This document shows positions 9,701 through 17,216 of a DNA stretch of 64,000 bases, in pieces. The DNA is taken from the NCBI RefSeq assembly GCF_004193175.1, contig NZ_SAUH01000001.1, forward strand, positions 3,681,001 through 3,745,000, in the 5' to 3' direction. Numbering within the stretch: the stretch's first letter is position 1; each line of letters starts with the position of its first letter. This stretch comes from Streptomyces sp. RFCAC02 (GTDB lineage Bacteria > Actinomycetota > Actinomycetes > Streptomycetales > Streptomycetaceae). Made by a program: the position numbers and the translations under genes. The notes under the pieces were generated by a model. That model had not been told where the DNA came from. It ran no database searches and was given only the letters and a program-made list of their open reading frames with translations.

Positions 9701-9730
9701 ACGGCCGACAGCTACCGTCCGGCGGAGTGA
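6713..9730 (+). CDS. Split pseudokinase with long disordered insert and extracellular domain
   Basis: 1005 residues. An N-terminal kinase-like half (about 1-185) lacks a glycine loop, has EVLVRQV where VAVK is expected (Lys to Arg), HRN instead of HRD (THRNVTARTVLI) and LLTGLV instead of DFG. Then come about 420 residues rich in Pro, Gly, Arg and Asp, with repeats of APRPSGRWADD. The fold resumes near residue 605 with ERWAPEQ (the APE position) and ADFWALGALLFRAVQGHPPY, a normal kinase C-lobe. A transmembrane helix (about 765-788) and an extracellular domain (GFTLTVPDGWQ) follow, resembling the end of the upstream kinase. Three catalytic motifs are lost, so it is a pseudokinase, probably a partner or scaffold for that kinase. 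The GTG start follows GGGGAGG by 4 bases. Confidence 0.85.
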   Translation: MDQYAGRLLADRYRLPRTPSDEFELVESLAFDTASGQEVLVRQVPLPEVVDAEVLDGGARPAGGPGARRPRDPDRATRTPDDPVVRRAVEAALAASRLPDHPRLDQVFDVFVQGDGLWIVSEAVAARPLAAVLAERRLGPYRAAEVAADLLAALRIVHAHGWTHRNVTARTVLILDDGRALLTGLVAGAVEEVLCGYDPLPPAPGQRDEPPAARQPAPRPEPPARPGPGSGAWAPESFEPYDPAAGGGREGREAPRPSGRWADDPGTARPTPGGRADREAPRPSGRWADDTAGPRPVPGARQPSPGERWDRTGGGAGERGPEHPGPFADDPATPRPAPGGPRPGEPWGQPGAAAHREPGRPDPWADEPPADPAARDAAWGDPWADDASGLPPAPEGWERRTDAADPGSGATSLPHRRPGEEEPPPGASAAHGPGPGASVTARYDRWSDPSSGEGTGEHALPATWDFEGGAGEADPARGDRPGPAAPGDRPDVHGQPPAGGDRAARSGAIAAYRAGTRAGAARRGGVPPAEHAPGRASRSGWEPPARDQAPQGRHVPPGEQPTGRPALPAQRADTALARTGGSGGRYRGPEGALAAERARQARIMVVGAVTERWAPEQAGPVHEHWQLAPPVGPAADFWALGALLFRAVQGHPPYPEDSAAELVEAVCAEQPAFAEDCGALRPVIESLLRQDPTERPRAEELRGWLRSLLRSAPEPEVGRRTVTAPPALEPGRPADPRRLPIVRRRGELVGPRRRPRRRTGGGPRSPRRLGRILLVLVLLGLAGGIAYVLAFMSETGGTGGGRSAGDTTAGSTPTADPTDDTGGSGGEEPADPTTEPTEGDATQPSPAEGDQEPAPPPSGFSAQDDPAGFTLTVPDGWQRQGEDGEGRVTYADGSLTILVVPGRDGSDAAGADPMDYQLDVQPELDAFRDYQYGSSSGLFETRVGNAEMAEGVFRWREDGSDVVAFNRVVLIDGAYHVVLVRGPEAEEERLAEVYGVTADSYRPAE

Positions 9731-9878
9731 TCCGCGCCACCCCACCGGCCCCCGTGCGCAACCCCGCCCCCGCCCGGCCGCGTCCCAGTCGGCGGAGGAG
9801 TCACCGTTCCGGCACGCGCTTTCCCGCGCGGGCGGGCTACGGTGGCCGGGGGACGACGGGCACCGTGGAGGTGGCGGC

Positions 9879-10313
9879 ATGGCACGGCACATCAGACGCG
9901 CGTTCGCGCTGACGGTCGGTGGTGTCCTGCTGCTGATCGGCGTGGCGCTGCTCGTCCTGCCGGGGCCGGGGATGCTGCTGGTGCTGGCGGGGCTCGTCGT
10001 GCTGGCGCGCGAGTTCCCCAGCGTCGACCGTCACATCGAGCCGGTCCGGGTGCGGGCCGTGTGGGCGTCGGAGGAGAGCGTGTCGTCGCCCTGGCGGATC
10101 GCCGGGTCCGTGCTGGCCGCGCTGTGCCTGATCGGTGCCGGGATCGTGTGGGGCGTGGTGCCCGGCCTGCCGTTCGAGGGCTGGAGCGTCGGCTCGGGGC
10201 TGATCCTGTCGGGCATCGTGCTGGCGGTGCTGCTGGTGTGGAGCTACCGCCAGGTCCGCGCCAAGCGGGAGTCCGTCCTCACGCACGGCGGCGGCGACCA
10301 CGACGAGCACTGA
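9879..10313 (+). CDS. PGPGW-family small transmembrane protein
   Basis: A 144-residue integral membrane protein with the diagnostic segment LLVLPGPGMLLVLAGLVVLA near residue 24, which defines the PGPGW (putative transmembrane) family, followed by two more hydrophobic stretches (about 75-95 and 105-125) and a charged tail GGGDHDEH. The function of the family is unknown to me. The ATG at 9879 lies behind GGAGGTGGCGGC, a good ribosome site. It is a single gene after the kinase pair, 148 bases away, and 158 bases before gabD2; no operon partner is obvious. Confidence 0.8.
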   Translation: MARHIRRAFALTVGGVLLLIGVALLVLPGPGMLLVLAGLVVLAREFPSVDRHIEPVRVRAVWASEESVSSPWRIAGSVLAALCLIGAGIVWGVVPGLPFEGWSVGSGLILSGIVLAVLLVWSYRQVRAKRESVLTHGGGDHDEH

Positions 10314-10435
10314 CCCGCACGACTGCCGGGGCCGGTGGCGACGCGTGCCTGTCGCCGCGAGCGCTGGTTTCGTCCGCCACGGCCGAGTCCCGGCCGTTGC
10401 CCCGGGAAAGCTGACAAAAAGACGTTACCGACGGG

Positions 10436-10465
10436 TAGGCAGGGCTGTCCCGGCGGTCGTACCCT
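10436..10465 (+). promoter_or_regulatory. Candidate leaderless promoter of gabD2
   Basis: TAGGCA (10436-10441), an 18-base spacer and TACCCT (10460-10465) end 6 bases before the gabD2 ATG. No ribosome-binding sequence precedes that ATG, so the transcript probably starts at or next to the start codon. The -35 matches the TTGACA consensus in four of six positions. Confidence 0.4.
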
Positions 10466-10471
10466 CCCGGC

Positions 10472-12046
10472 ATGACGACAGCGCCGTCCGATGTCAGCGC
10501 CCACGCCGCCCGCGTGGTCACCCCGGAGCTCGTCGCCTCGCTGACCCGTGACGTGCCGGGCAGCGGGCGGACCGCGTGCCACAGTCCGCTGACCGGCGCC
10601 CGGCTCGCCGAGCTGCCCGCCGTCACCGAGGCGGAGACCGACGCGGTGTTCGACCGCGCACGGGCCGCACAGCGCACATGGGCGGCCCGCTCGCCCCGCG
10701 CACGGGCCGCCGTCCTGCTGCGCTTCCACGACCTGCTCCTGCGCAGGCAGGACGAGGTGCTCGACCTCGTGCAACTGGAGACCGGCAAGGCCCGCCTGCA
10801 CGCCCACGAGGAGGTGCAGGCCGTCTGCCAGGCGGCCCGCCACTACGGCCGCACCGCCCCCGCGCACCTCCGGCCGCGCCGGCACCCAGGGGTCGTCCCG
10901 CTGCTGACCCGGGTCCGCGAACTGCGCCACCCGAAGGGCGTCATCGGCCACATCTCGCCGTGGAACTATCCGCTGGAGCTGTCGGCGGGGGACGCCCTGC
11001 CCGCCCTCGCCGCCGGCAACGCGGTCGTCATGAAGCCCGACACCGAGACGGCCCTCACCGCGCTGTGGGCGCGGCGCCTCGCCGTCGAGGCGGGGCTGCC
11101 GTCCGCCGTCTGGCAGATCGTGCTGGGCGACGGGCCGGTCGTCGGCCCCTGGCTCGTCGCGCGGGCCGACTACGTGACGTTCACCGGCTCGACCCGCACC
11201 GGACGGGAGGTCGCGCGCGCCGCCGCCGGCCGCCTGATCGGGGCGAGCCTGGAGCTGGGCGGCAAGAACGCGCTGCTCGTCCTCGCCGACGCCGACATCG
11301 ACCGGGCCGCGGAGGGCGCGGTCCGGGCGTGCTTCTCCTCGGCCGGCCAGCTCTGCGTCTCCGCCGAGCGGATCCACGTCCACCGGGACGTCGCCGACGC
11401 CTTCACCGACCGCCTCGCCGCCCGCACCCGCGCCCTGCGCATCGGCCCGGCGCTCGCCTACGGCACGGACCTCGGATCGCTCGCCTCCCGCGCGCAGTTC
11501 GACGCCGTGCGCCGGCACATCGACGACGCGCTCGCGCACGGCGCCACGGTCGTGGCGGGTGGCCGGCCGCGCCCCGACCTCGGCCCGTACTTCCACGAGC
11601 CGACCATCCTGGCGGACGTGCGGCCACCGATGCTCGTGTGCGAGGAGGAGACGTTCGGCCCCGTCGTGTCCGTCCACCGCTTCACCGACGAGGACGACGC
11701 GATCGAGCGCGCGAACAGCGGCCCGTACGGCCTCAACGCCTCCGTCTGGTCCCGCGACGCCCGCCGCGCCCGCCGTGTCGCGGCCCGGCTGCGCACCGGC
11801 ACCGTCAACATCAACGAGGGCTACGCCGCCGCGTACGGCTCCGTCCGTGCCCCTATGGGCGGCATGGGCGACTCCGGGCTCGGCCGCCGGCACGGCGCGG
11901 AGGGCCTTCTCAAGTACACCGAGTCACAGACCGTCGCCCAGCAGCGCCTGGTGCCGCTCGCGCCCGCGTTCGGACTCGACGACCGCCGGTACGCGGCGCT
12001 GCTGACCCGCTCCCTGAAGGCCCTCAAGACACTGAGGTTCCGCTGA
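10472..12046 (+). CDS. gabD2: Succinate-semialdehyde dehydrogenase (NADP+)
   Basis: A 524-residue aldehyde dehydrogenase of the GabD2 type. Seen: ISPWNYPLELSAGDALPAL (Asn of the oxyanion hole), FTGSTRTGREVA (cofactor loop), LELGGKN with general-base Glu261, and GQLCVSAERI with nucleophile Cys295; the C-terminal MGGMGDSGLGRRHG oligomerisation region is complete. It oxidises succinate semialdehyde to succinate, closing the GABA or alternative 2-oxoglutarate route to the TCA cycle, whose sucCD and mdh genes lie in the same window. The ATG has no ribosome site; see the promoter entry for likely leaderless expression. The stop TGA directly abuts the ATG of the GMC oxidoreductase gene, so the two are co-transcribed and probably translationally coupled. 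Confidence 0.9.
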   Translation: MTTAPSDVSAHAARVVTPELVASLTRDVPGSGRTACHSPLTGARLAELPAVTEAETDAVFDRARAAQRTWAARSPRARAAVLLRFHDLLLRRQDEVLDLVQLETGKARLHAHEEVQAVCQAARHYGRTAPAHLRPRRHPGVVPLLTRVRELRHPKGVIGHISPWNYPLELSAGDALPALAAGNAVVMKPDTETALTALWARRLAVEAGLPSAVWQIVLGDGPVVGPWLVARADYVTFTGSTRTGREVARAAAGRLIGASLELGGKNALLVLADADIDRAAEGAVRACFSSAGQLCVSAERIHVHRDVADAFTDRLAARTRALRIGPALAYGTDLGSLASRAQFDAVRRHIDDALAHGATVVAGGRPRPDLGPYFHEPTILADVRPPMLVCEEETFGPVVSVHRFTDEDDAIERANSGPYGLNASVWSRDARRARRVAARLRTGTVNINEGYAAAYGSVRAPMGGMGDSGLGRRHGAEGLLKYTESQTVAQQRLVPLAPAFGLDDRRYAALLTRSLKALKTLRFR

Positions 12047-13891
12047 ATGAGTGACAGCAGCGCCCCCGCGGCCCCCACTCCGGACGCCCCCGGCACCCCC
12101 GACGGTCCGGACGGCTACGACTACGACGTGGTCGTCGTCGGATCCGGCTTCGGCGGCTCGGTCACCGCCCTGCGGCTGTCCGAGAAGGGCTACCGCGTCG
12201 CCGTCCTGGAAGCCGGCCGCCGGTTCGCCCGCCACGAACTGCCCCGTACATCCTGGGATCTGCGCGCCTACCTGTGGGCGCCCCGGCTCCGCCTCTACGG
12301 CATCCAGCGGATCCACCTCCTGCGCAACGTCATGATCCTCGCGGGCGCCGGCGTGGGCGGCGGCTCCCTCAACTACGCCAACACCCTGTACGTCCCGCCC
12401 GACGCCTTCTTCAAGGACCGCCAGTGGGCGGACATCACCGACTGGCGGCGCGAGCTGACGCCCTACTACGCGCAGGCCCGGCGCATGCTCGGCGTCCGCG
12501 TCAACCCGACGCTCACCCCGTCCGACCGGCACCTGCGGGCGGCGGCGGAGCGGATGGGCGTCGGTGACACGTTCCACCTCGCGCCGGTCGGCGTCTTCTT
12601 CGGCGACGGCCGGGACGGCGACGGCACCGCGACCGCGCCGCCCGGCGGCGAGGTGCCCGACCCGTACTTCGGCGGCACGGGACCCGCGCGCCGCGCCTGC
12701 GTCGAGTGCGGCGAGTGCATGACCGGCTGCCGCCACGGCGCCAAGAACACCCTGAACGAGAACTACCTCCACCTCGCCCGCCGCGCCGGCGCCGAGATCC
12801 ACCCCCTCACCACGGTCACCGCCGTCGCGGAACTCCCCGGCACGCGCCCCGGGTACGCCGTCACCACCGTCCCGACCGACGCGGGACGCCGCGCCCGCCG
12901 CCGGCGCGCCCGCACGCTCCTGGCACGCCACGTCGTCCTCGCCGCCGGGACGTACGGCACCCAGCAACTGCTGCACCGCATGCGGGACACCGGCGCCCTG
13001 CCGCGCGTCTCCGACCGGCTCGGCACCCTCACCCGCACCAATTCCGAGGCCCTCGTCGGCGCCCGCACGAGCCCGCGCCGCTACCGCGCCCTGCACGGCC
13101 CCGGCGCGCACCCCGACTTCACGCGCGGCGTGGCCATCACCTCCTCCATCCACCCGGACCCGCACACCCACATCGAACCCGTGCGCTACGGCAGGGGCTC
13201 GAACGCGATGGGCTTCCTGTCCATCCAGCAGTTCCGCCACACGCCCCGCCTGCCACGGCTCCTCAGCTACGCGGCGACCTCCCTGCGGCACCCGCTGCTG
13301 TTCCTCGTCTCCCAGTCGAACCGCCGCTGGTCGGAACGCACGATCATCGGCCTCGTCATGCAGACGCACGACAACTCCCTGACGACCTTCCGCAAGCGCC
13401 GCGGCCCCGGACGCGGCCGCCTCACCGCCCGCCAGGGCCACGGCGCGCCCAACCCCGGCCACATCCCGGAGGGCGCCGAGGCGGCCCGCCGCATCGCCGA
13501 GGACATCGGCGGCTTCCCCGGCACGAACGTCGGCGAACTCATCGGCACGCCGCTGACCGCGCACTTCCTCGGCGGCTGCCCCATCGGCGCCGATCCGTCG
13601 CGCGGCGTCGTCGACCCGTACCACCGGCTGTGGGGGCACCCGGGCATCTCGGTCGTGGACGGCTCGGCGGTCTCGGCGAACCTGGGCGTCAACCCCGCGC
13701 TCACCATCACCGCGCAGGCGGAGCGGGCGATGGCGCTGTGGCCGAACCGGGGCGACCCCGACCCGCGGCCCGCGCAGGGCGAGCCGTACGCGCCGCTGCG
13801 GCCGGTGCCGCCGGGGCGCCCGGCCGTGCCGGGGGGTGCGTTCGGGGAGCTGCGGCTGTCCGCCGCCCCGCCCGCGGAGGAGGGGCGGTGA
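12047..13891 (+). CDS. GMC-family FAD oxidoreductase, ChoD/cholesterol-oxidase-like
   Basis: 614 residues. The Rossmann FAD motif VVVGSGFGGSVTALRL sits at about 30-45; GAGVGGGSLNYANTLYVP follows; the C-terminal GMC part has AHFLGGCPIGADPSRGVVD and VVDGSAVSANLGVNPALTIT, as in the cholesterol oxidase-like ChoD group of mycobacteria. A Cys cluster, CVECGECMTGC (Cys218, 221, 224, 228), has the C-x2-C-x2-C-x3-C spacing of a ferredoxin [4Fe-4S] motif and is shared, as I recall, with ChoD. The substrate is unknown; sterol oxidation is only a family-based guess, since ChoD-like proteins are poorly characterised. The gene starts immediately at the gabD2 stop and ends 6 bases before a strong terminator. 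Confidence 0.82.
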   Translation: MSDSSAPAAPTPDAPGTPDGPDGYDYDVVVVGSGFGGSVTALRLSEKGYRVAVLEAGRRFARHELPRTSWDLRAYLWAPRLRLYGIQRIHLLRNVMILAGAGVGGGSLNYANTLYVPPDAFFKDRQWADITDWRRELTPYYAQARRMLGVRVNPTLTPSDRHLRAAAERMGVGDTFHLAPVGVFFGDGRDGDGTATAPPGGEVPDPYFGGTGPARRACVECGECMTGCRHGAKNTLNENYLHLARRAGAEIHPLTTVTAVAELPGTRPGYAVTTVPTDAGRRARRRRARTLLARHVVLAAGTYGTQQLLHRMRDTGALPRVSDRLGTLTRTNSEALVGARTSPRRYRALHGPGAHPDFTRGVAITSSIHPDPHTHIEPVRYGRGSNAMGFLSIQQFRHTPRLPRLLSYAATSLRHPLLFLVSQSNRRWSERTIIGLVMQTHDNSLTTFRKRRGPGRGRLTARQGHGAPNPGHIPEGAEAARRIAEDIGGFPGTNVGELIGTPLTAHFLGGCPIGADPSRGVVDPYHRLWGHPGISVVDGSAVSANLGVNPALTITAQAERAMALWPNRGDPDPRPAQGEPYAPLRPVPPGRPAVPGGAFGELRLSAAPPAEEGR

Positions 13892-13897
13892 CTCAAC

Positions 13898-13933
13898 GGC
13901 GGTCGGCTTCCGGCGTCCCGGAAGCCGACCGCC
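13898..13933 (+). terminator. Strong terminator of the gabD2-GMC operon
   Basis: A perfect 16-bp stem (GGCGGTCGGCTTCCGG / CCGGAAGCCGACCGCC) with loop CGTC, 6 bases after the GMC gene stop. No T tract follows on the plus strand. Confidence 0.8.
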
Positions 13934-14126
13934 CGAGGTCGTGACCGGCCTGCTGTCCCCTGCTGCCCGGCCACCGCACCGGGGCGAGGTCCCACGACGC
14001 GCCGCCCTCGCCACACCGCGAAGGGCCGCCCGTCTCATCGCCCCGGGGACAACCCTTCAACGAAGCCCGCCGCCCACCGGTCACGCTCCGTACGGGTGAC
14101 GTGGAAGGTACCGGTTTTACCGCCGG

Positions 14127-14468
14127 TCACAGGCTGCCGCGGCACAGGTCGAGCAGCGTCATGGCGACCCGGGTGCCGGGCCGGCCGAGCCCGTCGCGGT
14201 ACCGGCGCAGGATCTCGTTCTCCCGGGCCAGGTGCACGCGCCGCCCGCCGGCGGCGAGCCGGGTGCGCTGGACCTCGGCGGAGACGTCCATCCGCTCCCT
14301 GATGAGGCCGAGGATGCGGGCGTCCAGGTCGTCGATGCGCTCGCGGGCGGCGGCGATCCGCGCCCCGGGATCGTCGGGCACGGCCTGTCCCGTCCGCGCT
14401 GTCTGTCCGGTCTGCCCGACTGCCGTCGGTGTGACGATCGTCTCGGTGGTGTCCGTCGTACCGCTCAT
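14127..14468 (-). CDS. Chorismate mutase (AroQ type, short)
   Basis: A 113-residue protein whose last 80 residues form an AroQ helical chorismate mutase: ARIAAARERIDDLDARILGL, LIRERMDVSAEVQ, RVHLARENEILRRYR, and a terminal helix. It converts chorismate to prephenate, the branch to Phe and Tyr. The N-terminal 35 residues are Thr/Gln/Gly-rich and look disordered. The ATG at 14468 follows GAGGAG by 6 bases. It stands alone, divergent from guaA, with a hairpin and a 27-codon mini-ORF between its start and the guaA promoter region. That arrangement suggests control by transcription attenuation, which is inference. In mycobacteria a similar small mutase gene lies next to uvrD1 instead, as I recall. 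Confidence 0.88.
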   Translation of the reverse strand: MSGTTDTTETIVTPTAVGQTGQTARTGQAVPDDPGARIAAARERIDDLDARILGLIRERMDVSAEVQRTRLAAGGRRVHLARENEILRRYRDGLGRPGTRVAMTLLDLCRGSL

Positions 14469-14520
14469 CTCGGTCTCCTCGGTGTGTTCACTGCCGGAGG
14501 CGGCCGGTGGAAAAGAGAAG

Positions 14521-14556
14521 CGCCCCGGGCCGCCGCTGGTGGGCCGGCCCGGGGCG
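14521..14556 (-). terminator. Intrinsic terminator or attenuator in the chorismate mutase leader
   Basis: On the minus strand a perfect 12-bp stem (CGCCCCGGGCCG / CGGCCCGGGGCG) with a 12-base loop is followed by CTTCTCTTTTCC, a pyrimidine run rich in T. It lies 17 bases after the stop of the 27-codon mini-ORF and 52 bases before the chorismate mutase start. It can end the mini-ORF transcript or act as an attenuator. Confidence 0.65.
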
Positions 14557-14572
14557 CGAAGGTCGCTGCTGG

Positions 14573-14656
14573 TCAGTGCTGTGCGCAGCGCTCCTCGTGG
14601 CAGCCGGACTGGCCGGTGCCATAGGTAAAGGAGCGGAAGCGTTCGCACGGAAGCAT
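14573..14656 (-). CDS. 27-residue mini-ORF, possible leader peptide or small metal-binding peptide
   Basis: Reading from an ATG at 14656, the peptide is 27 residues long: it begins [15 protein letters not shown] and ends [11 protein letters not shown] before TGA at 14573. Two features argue it is real. Phe7, Phe10 and Tyr12 cluster ahead of a terminator-like hairpin upstream of a Phe/Tyr-pathway gene, as an attenuation leader would. Also Cys4, Cys19-His20, Cys24 and His27 could bind a metal. A CATACT hexamer ends 7 bases before the ATG and no ribosome site is seen, which fits a leaderless transcript. It lies divergent to guaA. Coding status is unproven. Confidence 0.4.
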   Translation of the reverse strand: MLPCERFRSFTYGTGQSGCHEERCAQH

Positions 14657-14750
14657 GACGCCGAGTATGCCATTTAGACTCGGTCGCAGGACACCCCCCA
14701 GCGAACGCACCGCCGGACCGGCACGGCCGGACGGGCAGGAAAGGCTCTCC

Positions 14751-16325
14751 GTGGCAGACACCGACAGCGGCACGGTGCTCGTCGTCGACTTCGGCGCCCA
14801 GTACGCGCAGCTCATCGCACGCCGGGTCCGCGAGGCGCGCGTCTACAGCGAGGTCGTCCCCTCCACCACGCCGGTGGCGGAGATCCTCGCGCGGAGGCCC
14901 GCGGCCGTGATCCTCTCCGGCGGCCCCTCCTCCGTCTACGCCGAGGACGCCCCCGGGATCGACCGGGCGCTGTTCGACGCCGGGGTGCCGGTCCTCGGCC
15001 TGTGCTACGGCTTCCAGCTCATGGCGCAGACGCTCGGCGGCACCGTGGACAACACCGGTGCCCGCGAGTACGGCCGCACGCAGCTCCGCGTCGGGCGCGC
15101 CGCCTCGACCCTCTTCGAGGGCACGCCCGCCGAGCAGCAGGTGTGGATGTCGCACGGCGACGCCTGCTCGGCCGCCCCCGACGGGTTCACCGTGACCGCG
15201 TCGACGGACACCGTGCCGGTCGCGGCCTTCGAGAACGACGAGCGGCGTCTGTACGGCGTCCAGCACCACCCGGAGGTCATGCACTCGACCCACGGGCAGC
15301 AGATCCTCGAGCACTTCCTCTACCGCGGCGCCGGCATCGCCCCGACCTGGACGGCCGGGTCGATCGTCGAGGAGCAGATCGCGGCGATCCGCGCCCAGGT
15401 CGGGACCAAGCGCGCGATCTGCGCGCTCTCCGGCGGCGTGGACTCGGCCGTGGCCGCCGCCCTGGTGCAGCGCGCCATCGGCGACCAGCTCACCTGCGTG
15501 TACGTCGACCACGGGCTGATGCGCGAGGGCGAGACCGAGCAGGTCGAGAAGGACTTCGTGGCGTCCACCGGCGTGCGGCTGCGCGTCGTCGACGCCTCCG
15601 AGCGGTTCCTGTCGGCGCTCGCCGGAGTTTCCGATCCGGAGCAGAAGCGGAAGATCATCGGCCGGGAGTTCATCCGGGTCTTCGAGCAGGCCCAGGCCGA
15701 GCTGGTGGCCGAGGCCGGCGCCGTCGGCGAGGACGTGGCGTTCCTCGTCCAGGGCACGCTCTACCCGGACGTCGTGGAGTCCGGCGGCGGCACCGGCGCG
15801 GCCAACATCAAGTCGCACCACAACGTCGGCGGCCTCCCCGAGGACCTGGAGTTCGAGCTGGTCGAGCCGCTGCGCAAGCTCTTCAAGGACGAGGTGCGCA
15901 TGGTCGGGCAGGAGCTCGGCCTGCCCGACGCGATCGTCCACCGGCAGCCGTTCCCCGGCCCCGGCCTCGGCATCAGGATCGTCGGCGAGGTCACCCCGGA
16001 GCGGCTCGCGATCCTCCGCAGGGCCGACGCGATCGTCCGCGCCGAGCTGACGGCGGCCGGCCTCGACAAGGACATCTGGCAGTGCCCGGTCGTGCTGCTC
16101 GCCGACGTGCGCAGCGTCGGTGTCCAGGGCGACGGGCGGACGTACGGGCACCCCGTCGTCCTGCGTCCCGTGTCCTCCGAGGACGCCATGACCGCGGACT
16201 GGTCGCGCCTGCCGTACGACCTGCTGGCGCACATCTCCAACCGCATCACCAACGAGGTGAACGAGATCAACCGCGTCACCCTCGACATCACGAGCAAGCC
16301 CCCGGGCACCATCGAGTGGGAGTGA
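14751..16325 (+). CDS. guaA: GMP synthase (glutamine-hydrolysing)
   Basis: A 524-residue class I amidotransferase that aminates XMP to GMP using ATP and glutamine. The N-terminal glutaminase has GLCYGFQ with nucleophile Cys85 and QHHPEV with the His/Glu of the triad near residue 170. The ATP-pyrophosphatase domain has [12 protein letters not shown] (P-loop) near 223, followed by the dimerisation domain with [12 protein letters not shown] and the C-terminal KPPGTIEWE. The GTG at 14751 follows GGAAAGG by 6 bases; the frame extends to 14655 but without a better site. It completes the guaB route to GMP. It is transcribed away from the chorismate mutase gene; 327 bases of structured non-coding DNA separate it from the next gene. 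Confidence 0.97.
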   Translation: MADTDSGTVLVVDFGAQYAQLIARRVREARVYSEVVPSTTPVAEILARRPAAVILSGGPSSVYAEDAPGIDRALFDAGVPVLGLCYGFQLMAQTLGGTVDNTGAREYGRTQLRVGRAASTLFEGTPAEQQVWMSHGDACSAAPDGFTVTASTDTVPVAAFENDERRLYGVQHHPEVMHSTHGQQILEHFLYRGAGIAPTWTAGSIVEEQIAAIRAQVGTKRAICALSGGVDSAVAAALVQRAIGDQLTCVYVDHGLMREGETEQVEKDFVASTGVRLRVVDASERFLSALAGVSDPEQKRKIIGREFIRVFEQAQAELVAEAGAVGEDVAFLVQGTLYPDVVESGGGTGAANIKSHHNVGGLPEDLEFELVEPLRKLFKDEVRMVGQELGLPDAIVHRQPFPGPGLGIRIVGEVTPERLAILRRADAIVRAELTAAGLDKDIWQCPVVLLADVRSVGVQGDGRTYGHPVVLRPVSSEDAMTADWSRLPYDLLAHISNRITNEVNEINRVTLDITSKPPGTIEWE

Positions 16326-16652
16326 TCCCCCGGGGGTCCGGGGCGCGGGCGCGCCGGTGCGCGCGGGGTGCTTCCGGACCGGTGGGGTCGGCCGGTTCGC
16401 GCCGGGTCGGGTCCCGTACGGAGCATCCCCCTTTGGGGTGATGCCACCGCCCGGGCACGGCCCGGCCCCGCGGGGCGGGTGCCGCGGGCGGTGCCCGTCG
16501 TCCCGGCCGGACTCCCCCGCAGCGGCCGGAACACCCACTTCCGGCCATCCCCCGGGCGCGGTTTCCCGGCGACGCGCGGGGGCAGCGGGGCGGGGGTGCG
16601 CGAAAATCCCTGTGACCGCGTGACGCCCCAGGGGTGCGAGGGAGAGATGGAC
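16326..16652 (+). other. Structured intergenic region before the Asp23/Gls24 gene
   Basis: No gene is seen. Two inverted repeats stand out: 16423-16444, an imperfect stem GCATCCCCC / GGGGTGATGC around TTT, and 16452-16497, where CGGGCAC and GTGCCCG flank a very G/C-rich core. The CCCCCGGGGG palindrome just after the guaA stop may act as a terminator. The stems could form a 5' untranslated structure for the downstream gene. Confidence 0.3.
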
Positions 16653-17201
16653 ATGACGACGAGGACGCCGTTCCCGTTCGACGACGCCGCCGGCACGGCA
16701 GGACAGGTGCCGCACGGCCGCGCCGAGAGCCACCCGGAGGACGCCGCCGACGCGCTGCCGCCGGAGGCCGAGGGCGCCACCATGGTCACCGACGGCCGCA
16801 GCGGCCCCGAGGAGCCCGCGGCCACGCGCGGCCAGACGTCCATCGCCGACGGCGTGGTGGAGAAGATCGCGGGCGTCGCCGCGGCCGAGGTCCCCGGCGT
16901 GCACGCCCTCGGCGGCGGTGGACTGGCCCGCGCGCTCGCCGCCGCGCGGGACCGGGTGCCCGGCGGCCGGACGAACGTCGCGCGCGGTGTGCACGCCGAG
17001 GTCGGCCAGCGGCAGACGGCCATCGACCTCGACGTCGTCGTCGAGTACGGCGTCCCGATCCCCGAGGTGGCGGCCGACATCAGGGAGAACGTCATCGCCG
17101 CCCTGGAGCGCATGACCGGTCTGGAGGTCGTCGAGGTCAATGTCGCGGTCAACGACATCCACCTCCCCGGCGATGACGCGCCCGACACCCGGCTGGCGTG
17201 A
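16653..17201 (+). CDS. Asp23/Gls24 family envelope stress protein
   Basis: A 182-residue soluble protein. The N-terminal 60 residues are acidic and low-complexity; from about residue 62 the Asp23/Gls24 domain runs TSIADGVVEKIAGVAAAEV, PGVHALGG, then VARGVHAEVG, IDLDVVVEYGVPIPEVA, and VNVAVNDIHLP at the end. Family members associate with the membrane through partners and belong to alkaline- or envelope-stress regulons. The ATG at 16653 has GAGGGAG 8 bases upstream; an ATG at 16647 would leave only 2 bases of spacing. It converges on the PspC-linked two-component genes with 15 bases between stops, so an envelope-stress theme spans this locus. Confidence 0.85.
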   Translation: MTTRTPFPFDDAAGTAGQVPHGRAESHPEDAADALPPEAEGATMVTDGRSGPEEPAATRGQTSIADGVVEKIAGVAAAEVPGVHALGGGGLARALAAARDRVPGGRTNVARGVHAEVGQRQTAIDLDVVVEYGVPIPEVAADIRENVIAALERMTGLEVVEVNVAVNDIHLPGDDAPDTRLA

Positions 17202-17216
17202 CGCGCGGGCGCCCCG

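Noticed and set aside
14469..17162. Upstream extension of the chorismate mutase frame to about 1000 residues
   Set aside because: The upstream part is antisense to guaA and has a different composition from the AroQ domain; a good ribosome site supports the start at 14468.
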